Source: Hymenobacter qilianensis
GTDB taxonomy: Bacteria; Bacteroidota; Bacteroidia; Cytophagales; Hymenobacteraceae
NCBI RefSeq assembly: GCF_014489555.1
Contig: NZ_CP060784.1
Span: 3,348,001 to 3,412,000 of the forward strand
Length of the DNA stretch: 64,000 nt
Direction of reading: 5' to 3'
In this document: piece after piece, positions 37,077 to 47,133 of the stretch
Position numbering within the stretch: the first letter of the stretch is position 1
Layout of the letters: the number at the start of each line of letters is the position of its first letter
Made by a program: the position numbers and the translations under genes
Notes under the pieces: model-generated
Databases searched by the model: none
What the model saw: only the letters and a program-made list of their open reading frames with translations
Told to the model about the DNA's origin: nothing

Positions 37077-37112
37077 AAAAAAGCGGGGCCGACTACTTGT
37101 CGGCCCCGCTTA
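37077..37112. terminator. Terminator of the helicase gene
   Basis: AAGCGGGGCCGAC and GTCGGCCCCGCTT form a strong stem; the minus strand continues into a T run, 20 bp past the restored stop. Confidence 0.9.
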
Positions 37113-37131
37113 GTGTTAGCTTGCTGAGTGG

Positions 37132-38543
37132 CTATCGGCCATTTCCGCCGCTGCCGTAGCGACGACGATTTTGCCCCCCACCACTGCTACCGCTGCTCGT
37201 GCGCTCGCCACCGGCGGGCCGGGGGAAGAAGAGCGCGGACCAGCGGCCTGGCGTCCTTGACCACCGCGGCTCGCTGACTCAGCGCCAGCACGGGCTGGGC
37301 GTCCACCGCCGCCACCCTCGCGGCCGGGCCGCGCTGGGCGACCAGCCGGGCCCTTCGGACGCGGAATGGATTCGCGACCGTTTAGCAGCACGGGCGCAAT
37401 AGCCGTGGAGCGGAAAGGGTGCGTAGCCACGTCGATCTGGCGGCGGATCAGCTTCTGAATGTCCTGAAGGTAAGCGCGCTCTTCGTCTTCGCAGAAGGAA
37501 AGGGCAATACCATTGGCTCCGGCCCGGCCCGTGCGACCAATGCGGTGCACGTAGGTTTCGGGCTCGTTGGGGATTTCGTAATTAATAACGTGCGTCAGCT
37601 CATCCACATCAATGCCGCGGGCGGCAATGTCGGTGGCGACCAGCACGCGGATGCTGCCAGCCTTGAAGTTGGACAAAGCGCGCTGCCGGTGATTCTGGGA
37701 CTTGTTGCCGTGAATAGCTTCGGCGGCAATGTCGGCCTTCACCAACGTTTTTACCACTTTATCAGCGCCGTGCTTGGTGCGCGTAAATACGAGTACCCGG
37801 CGGATATTCTTGTCAGAAAGCAAATGCTCCAGCAAGTCGGCTTTATCGTGCTTATCAACCATGTACACGGCTTGGGCCACCGTATCGGCCGTGCTTGACA
37901 CGGGCGTAACGGCCACCTTCACCGGGTTTGGCTTCAGAATCGTGCTGGCCAACTCCTGAATAGGACCAGGCATAGTAGCCGAGAAAAACAACGTCTGGCG
38001 AGCGGTCGGCAGCTTGGGCAGAACACGCTTGATATCGTTGATAAAGCCCATATCCAGCATGCGGTCGGCCTCGTCGAGCACGAATACTTCCACGTGGCGC
38101 AGGTCCACGAAGCCTTGGTTCATCAAGTCGAGCAGACGACCGGGCGTAGCAATGAGCACTTCCACGCCGCGACGCAGGGCGTTGGTTTGGGGCAATTGGC
38201 CTACGCCACCAAAAATAACGGTGTGGCGCAGCGGCAAGTGGCGACCGTAAGCCGCGAAGCTTTCGCCAATCTGTATGGCCAGCTCGCGGGTAGGTGTAAG
38301 CACCAGGCAGCGAATGCGCGAGTGCGACACGTGCGCTACTTTGGCCGTCTGGGTCAGAATTTGAAGAATCGGAACAGTAAAGGCAGCGGTTTTGCCGGTG
38401 CCCGTTTGGGCAACGCCCAGCAAATCGTGGCCTTCCAGCACCTGCGGAATGGCTTGCTGCTGGATAGGGGTGGGCGTGGTGTAGCCTTCCTCGTGCAAGG
38501 CACGGAGGATAGGATCAATCAGATTGAGTTCGTCGAATGACAT
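37132..38543 (-). pseudogene. DEAD-box RNA helicase (RhlE type) with frameshifted C-terminal tail
   Basis: The catalytic core is complete: Q-motif region ([15 protein letters not shown]), [47 protein letters not shown] and [10 protein letters not shown]. It unwinds RNA duplexes, typically in ribosome assembly or mRNA decay, including in the cold. After about residue 430 the visible tail ([16 protein letters not shown]) is not helicase-like. Adding one base to the G run at 37221-37225 gives [20 protein letters not shown] and a natural Arg/Gly-rich end with a stop at 37132. The repaired protein has 470 residues; the enzyme core is intact either way. Confidence 0.9.
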
Positions 38544-38758
38544 TGAAAAAGATAAAAGGAGCCACCCCTAACTAGTACAGCAGGCGGCAGCCGACAAGAA
38601 ACGCGGCTTCAGAAACCGGTCGAAAAAGAGAAAAAGCCCCAGCGTTGCCGGGAGCGTAAGCGGATTGCGGCGGTTGAACGTATAACCAGAGCCAGGCGCC
38701 GCGCCTGGTTCAGTTATTTCCGATAAAATCCAACGTTTTTACGCCAAGCTTACGCCCT

Positions 38759-39283
38759 ATGAACATAAAGGACCGGAAAATCCTCTACAAAGGCTTTTAC
38801 AAACTTAGTGAACTCACGGTGCAGGATGGCCCCGAGGAGTACCAGCGCATCCGGTTCGAGCCCGGTGAGGCCGTAGCGGCCTTGGTGCTGGATACCACCC
38901 GCCAACGTTATCTACTGGTCCGTCAGTTCCGTGTAGGTGCCGAGGCCGACGTATTAGAGCTGCCAGCCGGCATGCTCGACAAGGAAGGGGAAAGCCCGGA
39001 AGAGGCGCTGCGTCGTGAGATCAAAGAAGAATTAGGGTACAAAGTTGATCATTTAGAACAAATAATCCAGATGTATCCATCTCCGGGGGCCAATGCGGAG
39101 CGCATTACCATCTATTATGCGGAGGTAAGCCAGCAAATCGCCCCCGGCGGCGGTGAGGCCAGCGAGGGCGAAAAGTTGACGGCGGAAGAATTTAGCTGGG
39201 AAGAGCTGATTGCCGAACCCCTGCAAGATGCCAAAACCATTATAGCCGTGCAGTGGGCCCAATTGCGGAAGGCAAAAGGATAA
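38759..39283 (+). CDS. NUDIX hydrolase (ADP-ribose pyrophosphatase-like)
   Basis: A 174-residue NUDIX enzyme. The NUDIX box is visible as ESPEEALRREIKEELGY (REUxEExGU), and ELPAGMLDKEGE just before it fits the ADP-ribose pyrophosphatase subgroup. The N-terminal beta strands (ILYKGFYKLSELTVQ) match NudF-like proteins. Such enzymes split ADP-ribose or related nucleoside diphosphate compounds. It is a single gene between the helicase and a palindromic element. Confidence 0.88.
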   Translation: MNIKDRKILYKGFYKLSELTVQDGPEEYQRIRFEPGEAVAALVLDTTRQRYLLVRQFRVGAEADVLELPAGMLDKEGESPEEALRREIKEELGYKVDHLEQIIQMYPSPGANAERITIYYAEVSQQIAPGGGEASEGEKLTAEEFSWEELIAEPLQDAKTIIAVQWAQLRKAKG

Positions 39284-39294
39284 GAACGTAGTGA

Positions 39295-39392
39295 ACGTCA
39301 GGCAGAGCGGCAGCGAAGCATCTCGCGTGTTTTGCAGGATTAGTAATCCAGTGTCAGCACGCGAGATGCTTCGCTGCCGCTCTGCCTGACGT
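39295..39392. repeat. 90-bp palindromic element, copy 4 (variant)
   Basis: Arms of ACGTCAGGCAGAGCGGCAGC and its mirror, with GGATTAGTAATCC at the centre. Here both arms have GTCAGGCAG where the other copies have GTCATGCAG, and an extra base near the middle of the arm, so the base changes are compensated on both sides. Confidence 0.85.
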
Positions 39393-39397
39393 TTAAA

Positions 39398-39982
39398 TTA
39401 ACCCTGCGGATCTACCACGTACTCGAAGTTCTGCTGGAGCTTGGAGTCGGTGATGATAACGGTGAGGGGCTGTGGCGTTTCGGTTTTAACAAATGGAATA
39501 GTCCGCTCGCTCTTGTAGAGGTCACGGTTCCAGAAGCGGCCATTACCAGCGGCTGGGGTTTGGCTGAATACTTCTTCCCCGGCTTTATTCTTGGCCGTGA
39601 TGGTAAGCAGGCTAGGGTCGGCGTTCTGAGCACCACGCCGATACATGGTTACCACCAAGTTGCCACCGGCGGGCAGGCTGTTGAAACGGCGCTGATATGT
39701 CGTGTCGGCCCAGTTATTCATCTTGCGCAGGGCGTTGATTTCGGTCAGCAGCTCCTCGTAGGGGCGATAAGCCAGGCGCGTGGCGGTGCCAGCGGCTTCG
39801 GAGTCTTCGCCCGTATTCTTAGTCACGTTGGAGATATAAGCGCAGTCTTTATCCTTTTGGGGAATCATATAGCGCTGTTTGCGCTCTTCCTTCTCCTTTT
39901 CTTTGTCCTTGGACTTTTGGCTTTTTTGGGCCGTAGCAGCAAAGGATGATACGAGGCAGCAGAGGAGTAAAAGTTTTTTCAT
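39398..39982 (-). CDS. Exported hypothetical protein
   Basis: A 194-residue protein with a clear signal peptide (MKKLLLLCCLVSSFAATAQ); the ATG at 39982 is chosen for this. A Lys/Glu-rich stretch (KSKDKEKEKEERKQRY) follows, then a globular domain rich in beta strands (NLVVTMYRRG, LLTITAKNKAGEEVFSQTP, PLTVIITDSKLQQNFEYVV). I do not recognise the family; periplasmic location is likely. The gene ends 5 bp from palindromic element copy 4. Confidence 0.75.
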   Translation of the reverse strand: MKKLLLLCCLVSSFAATAQKSQKSKDKEKEKEERKQRYMIPQKDKDCAYISNVTKNTGEDSEAAGTATRLAYRPYEELLTEINALRKMNNWADTTYQRRFNSLPAGGNLVVTMYRRGAQNADPSLLTITAKNKAGEEVFSQTPAAGNGRFWNRDLYKSERTIPFVKTETPQPLTVIITDSKLQQNFEYVVDPQG

Positions 39983-40341
39983 GGAAATAAGTAAGAAGGA
40001 AAAATGAGCCTGCGCTGTAGCGCGATAAAAGCAGGAGTGGAGTGCCGCCCCAAGCTGAAGCTTGACGGCATAGCCGCGCCATAGCAAAAAGCATGACAAA
40101 CCTATTATAACGGGGTAACGCTGGGGTCATGGGCCGCCCTGATCTTTGCGGCGGGTCTGCTTCGGCCGATCAGGTGACTGGCGCTCCGGAAGCGGCGCTG
40201 GTCGTAGAAATCAGGATTGGAAAGTAGACTTAATGTTGCTTTATAAAGCCCGATCTACATATAACCCAAATAAATGCCGAAATAGCACGGAGCTTGCTAC
40301 CTCAACAGTTGCTCTATTATTTCACGTTTAATCTCATTCTC

Positions 40342-41340
40342 TTGCCCCGTATTCTTTACGCCATTCAAGGCACCGGCAACGGCCACCTGAGCCGGGCCCG
40401 CGATATTATTCCGCTGCTTCAGGAGCGCGCCTCCCACCTCGATGTGCTCGTGAGCGGTCCGCCGGCCGACCTGGCCTTGCCCTTTCCGGTGCAGTATCAG
40501 TTTCACGGCATGGGCTTCGTGTTTGGAAAAAGTGGCGGTATCAGCTTTACCAAAACATTTGGACAAGTAAATGCTCCCGCTTTCGTGCGCGAGATGCGGC
40601 AGTTGCCGGTAGAGCAGTACGATCTGGTTATCAACGACTTCGAGCCGGTGTCGGCGTGGGCGTGCCGGTTGCGCCATGTGCCGTGCATTTCCCTGAGCCA
40701 TCAGAGCGCTGTGCTGACCAAAAATGCCCCCCGGCCCAAGCGTCCCGACGTGGTTGGCCGTATGGTGCTACGCCACTACGCCCCCGCCACGGCTCACTAC
40801 GGCTTTCACTTCGAGCGCTACGATGAAGGCACGTACACGCCCGTCATCCGGGGGCAGGTGCGCGCCCTGACTCCTGCCAATGAGGAGCACTACACAGTGT
40901 ATCTGCCGGCATACGACGAGGCAACGCTGGTGGCGCGCCTGCGCTACCTCAGCCGTACCACGCGCTGGGAGGTATTCAGCAAGCACAGCCAAAAGGAAGC
41001 GGAGTACGGCAATGTGCGCGTACGCCCCGTAAGCGGCGCGGCCTTCACCGATAGCCTCGCCCGTAGCGCCGGTGTGCTGTGCGGGGCCGGTTTCGAGACG
41101 CCCGCCGAGGCACTCTTTCTGGGCAAGAAGCTGGCTGTGGTGCCCATGAAAAACCAGTATGAGCAGGCGTGCAACGCCGCCGCGCTGGCCAGGATGGGCG
41201 TGCCTGTAGTGAAAGGACTCAAAGACAAGCACCTCGATGGCCTCGACCAATGGCTGCAGTTTGGTGAGCCCATTCCCGTAAACTATCCCGACGAAACCGC
41301 TGCTGTGCTGGACAAGCTGCTGCGCGAACACTTAAAATAA
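40342..41340 (+). CDS. MurG-like glycosyltransferase family protein
   Basis: A 332-residue protein of the GT-B fold. The N-terminus has RILYAIQGTGNGHLSRARDI, the glycine-rich loop found in MurG-like and UDP-glycosyltransferase-like proteins; near the C-terminus GAGFETPAEALFLGKKLAVV and PMKNQYEQACNA are typical nucleotide-sugar-binding segments. A TTG at 40342 just before PRILYAIQ is the best start; the frame opens from another TTG at 40294. The substrate is unknown. A GGGGGGCTTTTT motif follows the stop. Confidence 0.8.
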   Translation: MPRILYAIQGTGNGHLSRARDIIPLLQERASHLDVLVSGPPADLALPFPVQYQFHGMGFVFGKSGGISFTKTFGQVNAPAFVREMRQLPVEQYDLVINDFEPVSAWACRLRHVPCISLSHQSAVLTKNAPRPKRPDVVGRMVLRHYAPATAHYGFHFERYDEGTYTPVIRGQVRALTPANEEHYTVYLPAYDEATLVARLRYLSRTTRWEVFSKHSQKEAEYGNVRVRPVSGAAFTDSLARSAGVLCGAGFETPAEALFLGKKLAVVPMKNQYEQACNAAALARMGVPVVKGLKDKHLDGLDQWLQFGEPIPVNYPDETAAVLDKLLREHLK

Positions 41341-41428
41341 GCGCTGGGGGGCTTTTTCAGGAGGCGAGTGTTACATCTGCTGCTTATATAACTTCCTGAT
41401 TCTTGTAGCTGGTTAAGATAATAAGCTT

Positions 41429-41480
41429 AAAAAAAGTGTTCAGAACTTCGCCCTAAGCTGAGAAGTCTGAGCACTTTTTT
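41429..41480. terminator. Terminator between the glycosyltransferase and histidine kinase genes
   Basis: AAAAAAGTGTTCAGAACTTC and GAAGTCTGAGCACTTTTTT form a long stem with small irregularities, followed by a T run on the + strand. Confidence 0.75.
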
Positions 41481-41576
41481 GGTTTATGCTCCTTACAGCG
41501 CTGTTATCTTAGCTCTCCAGCTTGCGCTGTTCGTGCGGGCCCCTATGCCCGTCGCCTTTGTTTTCTCTGCCACAAA

Positions 41577-44396
41577 ATGCTCCATTCTGACACTGTCCCG
41601 AACTCACTTATGCCTGGTCTGCATGACCTGCAGCCGCTGGATGAGGTGCTACGGGGCGTGCTCGATGTATCGCTTACCGGGCTGATTATTTATCGTCCGG
41701 TATACGATGCGGATGGCAGCGGCAGCGTCGTTGATTTTGCTTTTGCGTACGTGAACCCTGCCGCCCAGCGCATGCTGAGCCTGCCTGAGCAGCCCGCCCT
41801 GACGCACTTGCAGCACTGGCCGCGAAGTCAGGCATATGGCACGTTCGCCCTCCATCTCCACGCGTTCGAGTCCGGGGAGCCTGGGCAGCAAGATGTGCAG
41901 TACCAGGCCGATGGCTACCAAAATTACTACCGCCTGGCCGTCCGCCGCTCGGGCCAGAGCTTACTGGTAAGCCTGAGCGATACGCCCGACCAACCCCGCA
42001 CCCTCATAGAAGTAGCTCAGGCCCAAGCCGAAGTTCAACGGCAAGGGCAGCAGCTGCAACGGCTGTTTATGGAAGCGCCCGCTGCCATCTGCATTCTCTC
42101 GGGGCCTGACTTTGTATTTGAGCTGGTAAACCCCGGCTACCAGCGTCTGTTGCCGGGGCGGCAGCTGCTGGGGCTGCCCTTTGTGGAGGCGGTGCCCGAG
42201 CTAGCCAATCATTCGTCGGTGGAGGTGTTCCGTCAAATTTATCAGACAGGCGTAACACACGAAGAGCTTGGCATCCTCGTTCCCGTTGCCAGGCCCGATG
42301 GGGTGCTGGAGGACCGTTATTTCAACTACATTCAACAGGCCCGCCGCAATGAGCGCGGACAGATTGACGGCATACTCGTGTTTGCCTTTGAGGTAACCGA
42401 GCAGTTTTGTGCCCGTCAGCAGGCCGAAGCACTCCAGTCGGAGCTGCGGGCGGGTGCCGAGCGCCAGGCCCAAGCCAGCAAAGCCATCTATCAGATATTC
42501 GAGCACACCCCGGCTGCCATCTGCATTCATCGCGGGCCCGAGCATCGCTACGAGTATGTCAACGCCGCCTATCAGGCTTTCTTCCCCGACCGCCAGCTGC
42601 TTGGTCTCTCCGTAGCCGAAGCATTGCCTGAAACCGTAGAGGCGGGCGTTGTGGACTTGCTGGATAACGTTTACCATACCGGAGAAACCTACTTCGGTGA
42701 GGAGTTGCCCTTGCTGATTGCCCAGCCCGATGGCCGTCCGCCCAAGCAGATGTACTTCACTTTTACCTACCAGGCTTACCGCGAAAACGGCGAGATTGTG
42801 GGCATCTCCACCTTCGCCTACAATGTGGCCGACCAGGTACTGGCCCGCCAGCGGCGCGAGGCCCAGCAGCGGCAGCTGGATCAGCTATTCATGCAAGCGC
42901 CCACACCCATCGTCATTCTCGACGGGCCTGAGCTGGTGTATCAGTTGGTAAACCCTGCTTACCAGCAAATTTTTCCCGGCCGCGACCTGCTCGACAAGCC
43001 TCTGCTGGAAGCCTTGCCTGAGCTGGCCGATACGTCCATTCCCGGCATATTAAAGCAAGTCTACCAAACGGGAGAAACCTATGTGGCGCACGAGTTGCCC
43101 CTGATGCTGGCCCGCTACCGAGATGCCCCGATGGAGGAGATTTACTGGAGCTTTACCTTTCAGGCCCGACACAACGGGCAGGGGGCCATTGATGGGATAT
43201 TCGTGTTTGCTCAGGACGTAACGGCGCAGGTGCTGGCCCGGCGCATGGTGGAAGAGAGGGAAGAGTCCTTTCGCCTGATGGCCGACAACGCGCCGGCTAT
43301 GCTCTGGGTGACTGATCCCGAAGGATATTGTACTTACCTCAACCAGCCCTGGTATACCTTCACCGGCCAAACTACCGCCGAGGCCCTGGGCATGGGCTGG
43401 GTGGGAGCCATTCATCCCGAGGATGCCGCCGCTGCGGGCACTGCCTTTGTAGAGGCAAACGCCAACCGCGCCCCTTACCATAAGCTCTTCCGGCTGCGGC
43501 GCCACGACGGCGTGTATCGCTGGGTAACCGACAGCGGATTGCCCCATTTTAGTGAAGCCGGCGAGTTTGAGGGCATGGTGGGCACGGTGATCGATGTGCA
43601 CGAGCAGAAGCTGGCCGAGCTGGCGTTGCAGCGCCTGACCAAAAAGCTGCGCACCTCCCGCGACAAAGCCCAGGCCCTGAACGCGGAGCTGCAAACCGCC
43701 AACGACCAACTCACCCGCATCAACGTCGACCTGGACAACTTTATTTACACGGCCTCCCACGACCTGAAAGCGCCTATTACCAACATCGAGGGCCTGGTAA
43801 GTGTGTTATCGGGAGAGTTGCCCACGAAAGACCGGTCGGGCGAAGTAGACTACATTCTGGAGCTGATGCAGGGCGCAGTGGACCGCTTCAAATCCACCAT
43901 CAATCACCTAACTGACGTTTCGAAGCTGCAAAAGGAGCATGGGCAGGCCGTTAGTCAGGTGATGCTGGCGGAAGTAGTGGAAGATGTGCGCTTGGATCTG
44001 GCTCCTTTGCTTCAGGAAGCCGATGCGCAGTTGAAAGTGGATGTGCTGCGTTGTCCGGTGGTTGCTTTTTCGGAGAAAAACCTGCGCTCCGTGGTTTATA
44101 ACCTGCTCAGCAACGCCCTCAAATACCGCCATCCCGACCGCCCGGCGCAGGTAAGCCTGCACTGCCACGAAGAAGATGCGCACGTGGTGATGAAAGTACA
44201 GGACAACGGCCTAGGCATTGATTTGACGCGTGAGCGTCAGCTGTTTCAGATGTTTCAGCGCTTCCACACGCACGTGGAAGGCTCGGGCGTGGGCTTGTAT
44301 ATGGTCAAGAAGATGGTGGAGAATGCGGGGGGCAAAATTGAGGTGGAAAGCGAAGTAGGAGTGGGCTCTACCTTCACGGTTTACTTCAAGCGCTAA
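41577..44396 (+). CDS. Multi-PAS sensor histidine kinase
   Basis: A 939-residue soluble sensor kinase; no membrane segment is visible. After an N-terminal PAS-like part there are three tandem copies of closely similar PAS domains (each with an APAAICI/APTPIVI motif, a VNPxYQ or VNAAYQ motif and a PGRxLLGLP-type segment) at about residues 160-285, 305-430 and 435-560, then a distinct PAS (AMLWVTDPEGYCTYLNQPWY) with PAC-like end, a HisKA domain with phospho-accepting His near 728 (ASHDLKAPITN), and a HATPase with N box NLLSNALKY and G boxes DNGLGI and GSGVGLYMV. No response regulator gene is nearby, so its partner lies elsewhere. The signal is unknown. Confidence 0.92.
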   Translation: MLHSDTVPNSLMPGLHDLQPLDEVLRGVLDVSLTGLIIYRPVYDADGSGSVVDFAFAYVNPAAQRMLSLPEQPALTHLQHWPRSQAYGTFALHLHAFESGEPGQQDVQYQADGYQNYYRLAVRRSGQSLLVSLSDTPDQPRTLIEVAQAQAEVQRQGQQLQRLFMEAPAAICILSGPDFVFELVNPGYQRLLPGRQLLGLPFVEAVPELANHSSVEVFRQIYQTGVTHEELGILVPVARPDGVLEDRYFNYIQQARRNERGQIDGILVFAFEVTEQFCARQQAEALQSELRAGAERQAQASKAIYQIFEHTPAAICIHRGPEHRYEYVNAAYQAFFPDRQLLGLSVAEALPETVEAGVVDLLDNVYHTGETYFGEELPLLIAQPDGRPPKQMYFTFTYQAYRENGEIVGISTFAYNVADQVLARQRREAQQRQLDQLFMQAPTPIVILDGPELVYQLVNPAYQQIFPGRDLLDKPLLEALPELADTSIPGILKQVYQTGETYVAHELPLMLARYRDAPMEEIYWSFTFQARHNGQGAIDGIFVFAQDVTAQVLARRMVEEREESFRLMADNAPAMLWVTDPEGYCTYLNQPWYTFTGQTTAEALGMGWVGAIHPEDAAAAGTAFVEANANRAPYHKLFRLRRHDGVYRWVTDSGLPHFSEAGEFEGMVGTVIDVHEQKLAELALQRLTKKLRTSRDKAQALNAELQTANDQLTRINVDLDNFIYTASHDLKAPITNIEGLVSVLSGELPTKDRSGEVDYILELMQGAVDRFKSTINHLTDVSKLQKEHGQAVSQVMLAEVVEDVRLDLAPLLQEADAQLKVDVLRCPVVAFSEKNLRSVVYNLLSNALKYRHPDRPAQVSLHCHEEDAHVVMKVQDNGLGIDLTRERQLFQMFQRFHTHVEGSGVGLYMVKKMVENAGGKIEVESEVGVGSTFTVYFKR

Positions 44397-44417
44397 AAGC
44401 CAACTTGCTGTCTGGCT

Positions 44418-45056
44418 TTAAAAGCGGGTTTTGGTCGTGAAGCCTTTGCCGTTTGTGATGGATACCTGCTTGAAGCCGAGCTCGGTCAGCTCGCTGCGCA
44501 CCTGCTCGAGCACGAAATCCTTGTTGTCTTCATTGAATGCGGGCGAGGAAAGGGTAATATTCTCGGCCTGAGCACCCGAGACGCGGGCCCGGACGTTCAG
44601 CTCATCCGAGATAGCGTCTTCGGGCAATTCCTGGGCATAGTATTTCTTGAACTCGTCGGGCAGCTGGTCGGCGTGGGCGCGGCGGGCGGCTATGGCTATC
44701 CGGTTTTCGGCGGCTCGCTGCTTGGCGGCCGCTATTTCAGCCGGGGAAGGCTGGGGAGGAGCGGGGGGCGTGGGGGGCAAAACTGGCTCCTCAGCCAGCT
44801 CCTTTTCAGCGGGCACCTCCTTTTCGTCTGGGGCGGCAGCAGAGCTTTGCGCCAGCAGGACGGCGGCCACCGAATCCTGCATTCTGGCCCGCCGGGCTAC
44901 CGCTGCCGCCGATTCGGTCCGGCGGGCGCTCACTGCCCGGCTGGTGGGCTGAGGAATGCGGGCAGGAGTTGCCCGCTGGAGTCGACCAATGAAAAATGCC
45001 GCAACAAATGCGAGCATACAAAGTCCTAGGATTCCTAAAAGGACATTTTTACTCAT
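44418..45056 (-). CDS. Membrane-anchored hypothetical protein
   Basis: A 212-residue protein with one N-terminal membrane helix (LLGILGLCMLAFVAAFFIG), an Ala/Arg-rich region, a Pro/Glu linker (containing VLPPTPPAP, encoded by the motif) and a C-terminal domain (NVRARVSGAQAENITLSSP, FVLEQVRSELTELGFKQV). The C-terminal part resembles the small single-domain proteins often found beside Bacteroidota signalling genes but I cannot name the family. It converges on the histidine kinase gene 21 bp away. Confidence 0.7.
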   Translation of the reverse strand: MSKNVLLGILGLCMLAFVAAFFIGRLQRATPARIPQPTSRAVSARRTESAAAVARRARMQDSVAAVLLAQSSAAAPDEKEVPAEKELAEEPVLPPTPPAPPQPSPAEIAAAKQRAAENRIAIAARRAHADQLPDEFKKYYAQELPEDAISDELNVRARVSGAQAENITLSSPAFNEDNKDFVLEQVRSELTELGFKQVSITNGKGFTTKTRF

Positions 45057-45425
45057 AGCCGGGAAGTTAAATGGCGCATAAACAGCCGATTTTACTTTTC
45101 ATGTCCAGTAGTAAGGCTCAACCCAAATCTGCGACTTTAACTCATGGAAGGTAAGCGAGTGCGCTGCTTTTGTACCAACCGACCAGTGTTTTTGTGGCTG
45201 CAAACCATGCTAACAGAAGCCTTCAATAATGCACGCCTCGCTGATTACCTCAGTTTATAGAGTACAGAAAACCCTGTGGTAACGCTGAAAGTTGCTTTTC
45301 AATGAAAGCCACAGCTTGATCTTCTTGCCCCGCTTACCCGTATGCGTAGCCAAAAATAAGCAGATCAGGCTAGTCACTTCTCCTGATTCGAGCGTCGGTG
45401 CCTGCTGTCCTTAGTTACTGTCTGA
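45057..45425. other. Intergenic DNA between the membrane protein and beta-glucosidase
   Basis: A 369-bp stretch. I see no gene, hairpin or repeat that stands out; it must hold the promoters of both flanking divergent genes. Confidence 0.5.
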
Positions 45426-46855
45426 ATGCCTGCTTCTGCCGCTGCCTTGTCGGCCGCTTTCTTTCCCGAAAATGCCCCCCAGACCTATTCGCGCGCCGAT
45501 TTTGGCCCTGATTTCCGGTGGGGCGTGGCGGCCGCGGCCTATCAGACCGAAGGCGCCTGGGACGCCGATGGCAAAGGGCCCAGCATCTGGGATGACTTCG
45601 TGCGGCGTCCCAAAAAAATTCGGGGCAACACCCACGCCCGGACAGCCACCGATTTCTACCACCGCTGGCCCACCGATCTGGATTTGATGCGGCATCTCCA
45701 CATCCCCAACTTTCGGTTCTCGGTGGCGTGGTCGCGGGTGCTGCCCAGCGGTACGGGCGAGCTGAATACCAATGGGTTGGATTTTTATGACCGTTTGGTA
45801 GATGGCTGTCTGGAGCGCGGCATCACGCCCTGGCCTACGCTCTACCACTGGGATTTGCCCGCCGCCCTCCAGCAGCGCGGGGGGTGGACCAACCGCAGCA
45901 TCGTGGGCTGGTTTGCCGATTATGCCCAGCACGTAGCCGCCCGCCTCGGCGACCGGGTGCAGCACTGGATGGTGCTGAATGAGCCGATGGTTTTTACGGG
46001 TGCCGGCCACATGATCGGCATTCACGCGCCCGGCGGCCGGGGGCTGGGGGGCTTTTTGTCGAGCACGCACCACGCCGCTTTGGCCCAGGCCGAAGGCGGA
46101 CGGGCCCTGCGCGCCACACTCCCCGCCACCGCCCAGATTGGCACCACGTTTTCCTGCTCCTACCTCACGCCCTGGCGGCCCGCCCTGCTGCGCGACCAGC
46201 GCGCCACCGCTCGCGCCAATGCCATTCTCAACCGCCTGTTCGTGGAGCCAGCCCTCGGCCTGGGCTACCCGGTAACCGAAGCGCCCGTGCTCGGCTGGCT
46301 CAGCCGCTACATGAAACCCGGCGACGAGCAGCGCCTGCCCTTTGCCTTCGACTTCTGGGCATCCAGAACTATACCCGCGAAGTGGTGCGCCATTCGCCCT
46401 ATATACCGCTGGTGTGGGCCAAGCTGGTAGGCGCCGCCGAGCGCGGCGTGCCCCACACTACGATGGGCTGGGAGGTGTATCCCGAAAGCATCTATCACAT
46501 GCTCAAGCAGTTCAGCGGCTACAAAAATGCCCCCCGCTTGCTCATTACCGAAAATGGCGCCGCCTTCCCCGACGAGCTCATCAACGGCCGCGTGCCCGAC
46601 GCCGCCCGGCAAGCCTTTCTGCGCGCCTGCATAGCCCAGGTGCTGCGCGCCCAGCGCGAGGGCGTGCCCGTAGATGGCTATTTCGCCTGGTCGTTCACCG
46701 ATAACTTCGAGTGGGCCGAGGGCTACCACCAACGCTTCGGCCTGGTCCGCGTGGACTACGACACCCAGCAGCGCACCATCAAAGACTCCGGCCACTGGTA
46801 TGGCGACTTGCTGGGGGCAAAACGGTATGAGTTGAGCTCTCTGACTCTGGCCTAA
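45426..46855 (+). pseudogene. GH1 beta-glucosidase, interrupted by one base
   Basis: A family 1 glycoside hydrolase, cleaving terminal beta-glucose or related sugars. The start has FRWGVAAAAYQTEGAWDADG; the acid/base Glu is in VLNEPMVF and the nucleophile Glu in LLITENGAAF. As read, the frame breaks at ~46355: after FAFDF it gives WASRTIPAKW and stops, while the C-terminal half continues in another frame. Adding one C (TTC CTG GGC) gives FLGIQNYTREVVRHSPY, the conserved GIQNY segment, and a 476-residue protein of normal length. There is no signal peptide. This break is not in a long run, only next to TGGG. The motif occurs as NAPQT, KNAPR and LGGFL. Confidence 0.85.
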
Positions 46856-47133
46856 GGTAGCAGCAGAATACCCCTGAGAAGAGATTATGGCCTCTCGCTA
46901 TTTGCTTTGCGGAATATAAGTGTGATAGTATAATGTGTTGACTATTAATTTATAAACAAATGTTTAATGGATGTTTTACTCAAATGTATATACAAATTGT
47001 TGTTAAGAATCCGCTCTGTATTCCCCTTGATTTCAGCCCTCCTGAAACCGGATTATCGATGACAGCCGGCTAGCGGTCTTGCCCCGGCCAAGTGTATCTT
47101 GGGGGGCATTTTGTGCCGGTTTAGCTTCTCCTT

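Noticed and set aside
11696-39392. CRISPR array
   Set aside because: The repeated 90-bp elements are palindromic, far apart and lack regular spacers; no cas genes are present.
46807-46820. Contracted motif GGGGGCAAAA near the end of GH1 as another frameshift
   Set aside because: The frame LLGAKRYEL is continuous and natural with five G's; no repair is needed.
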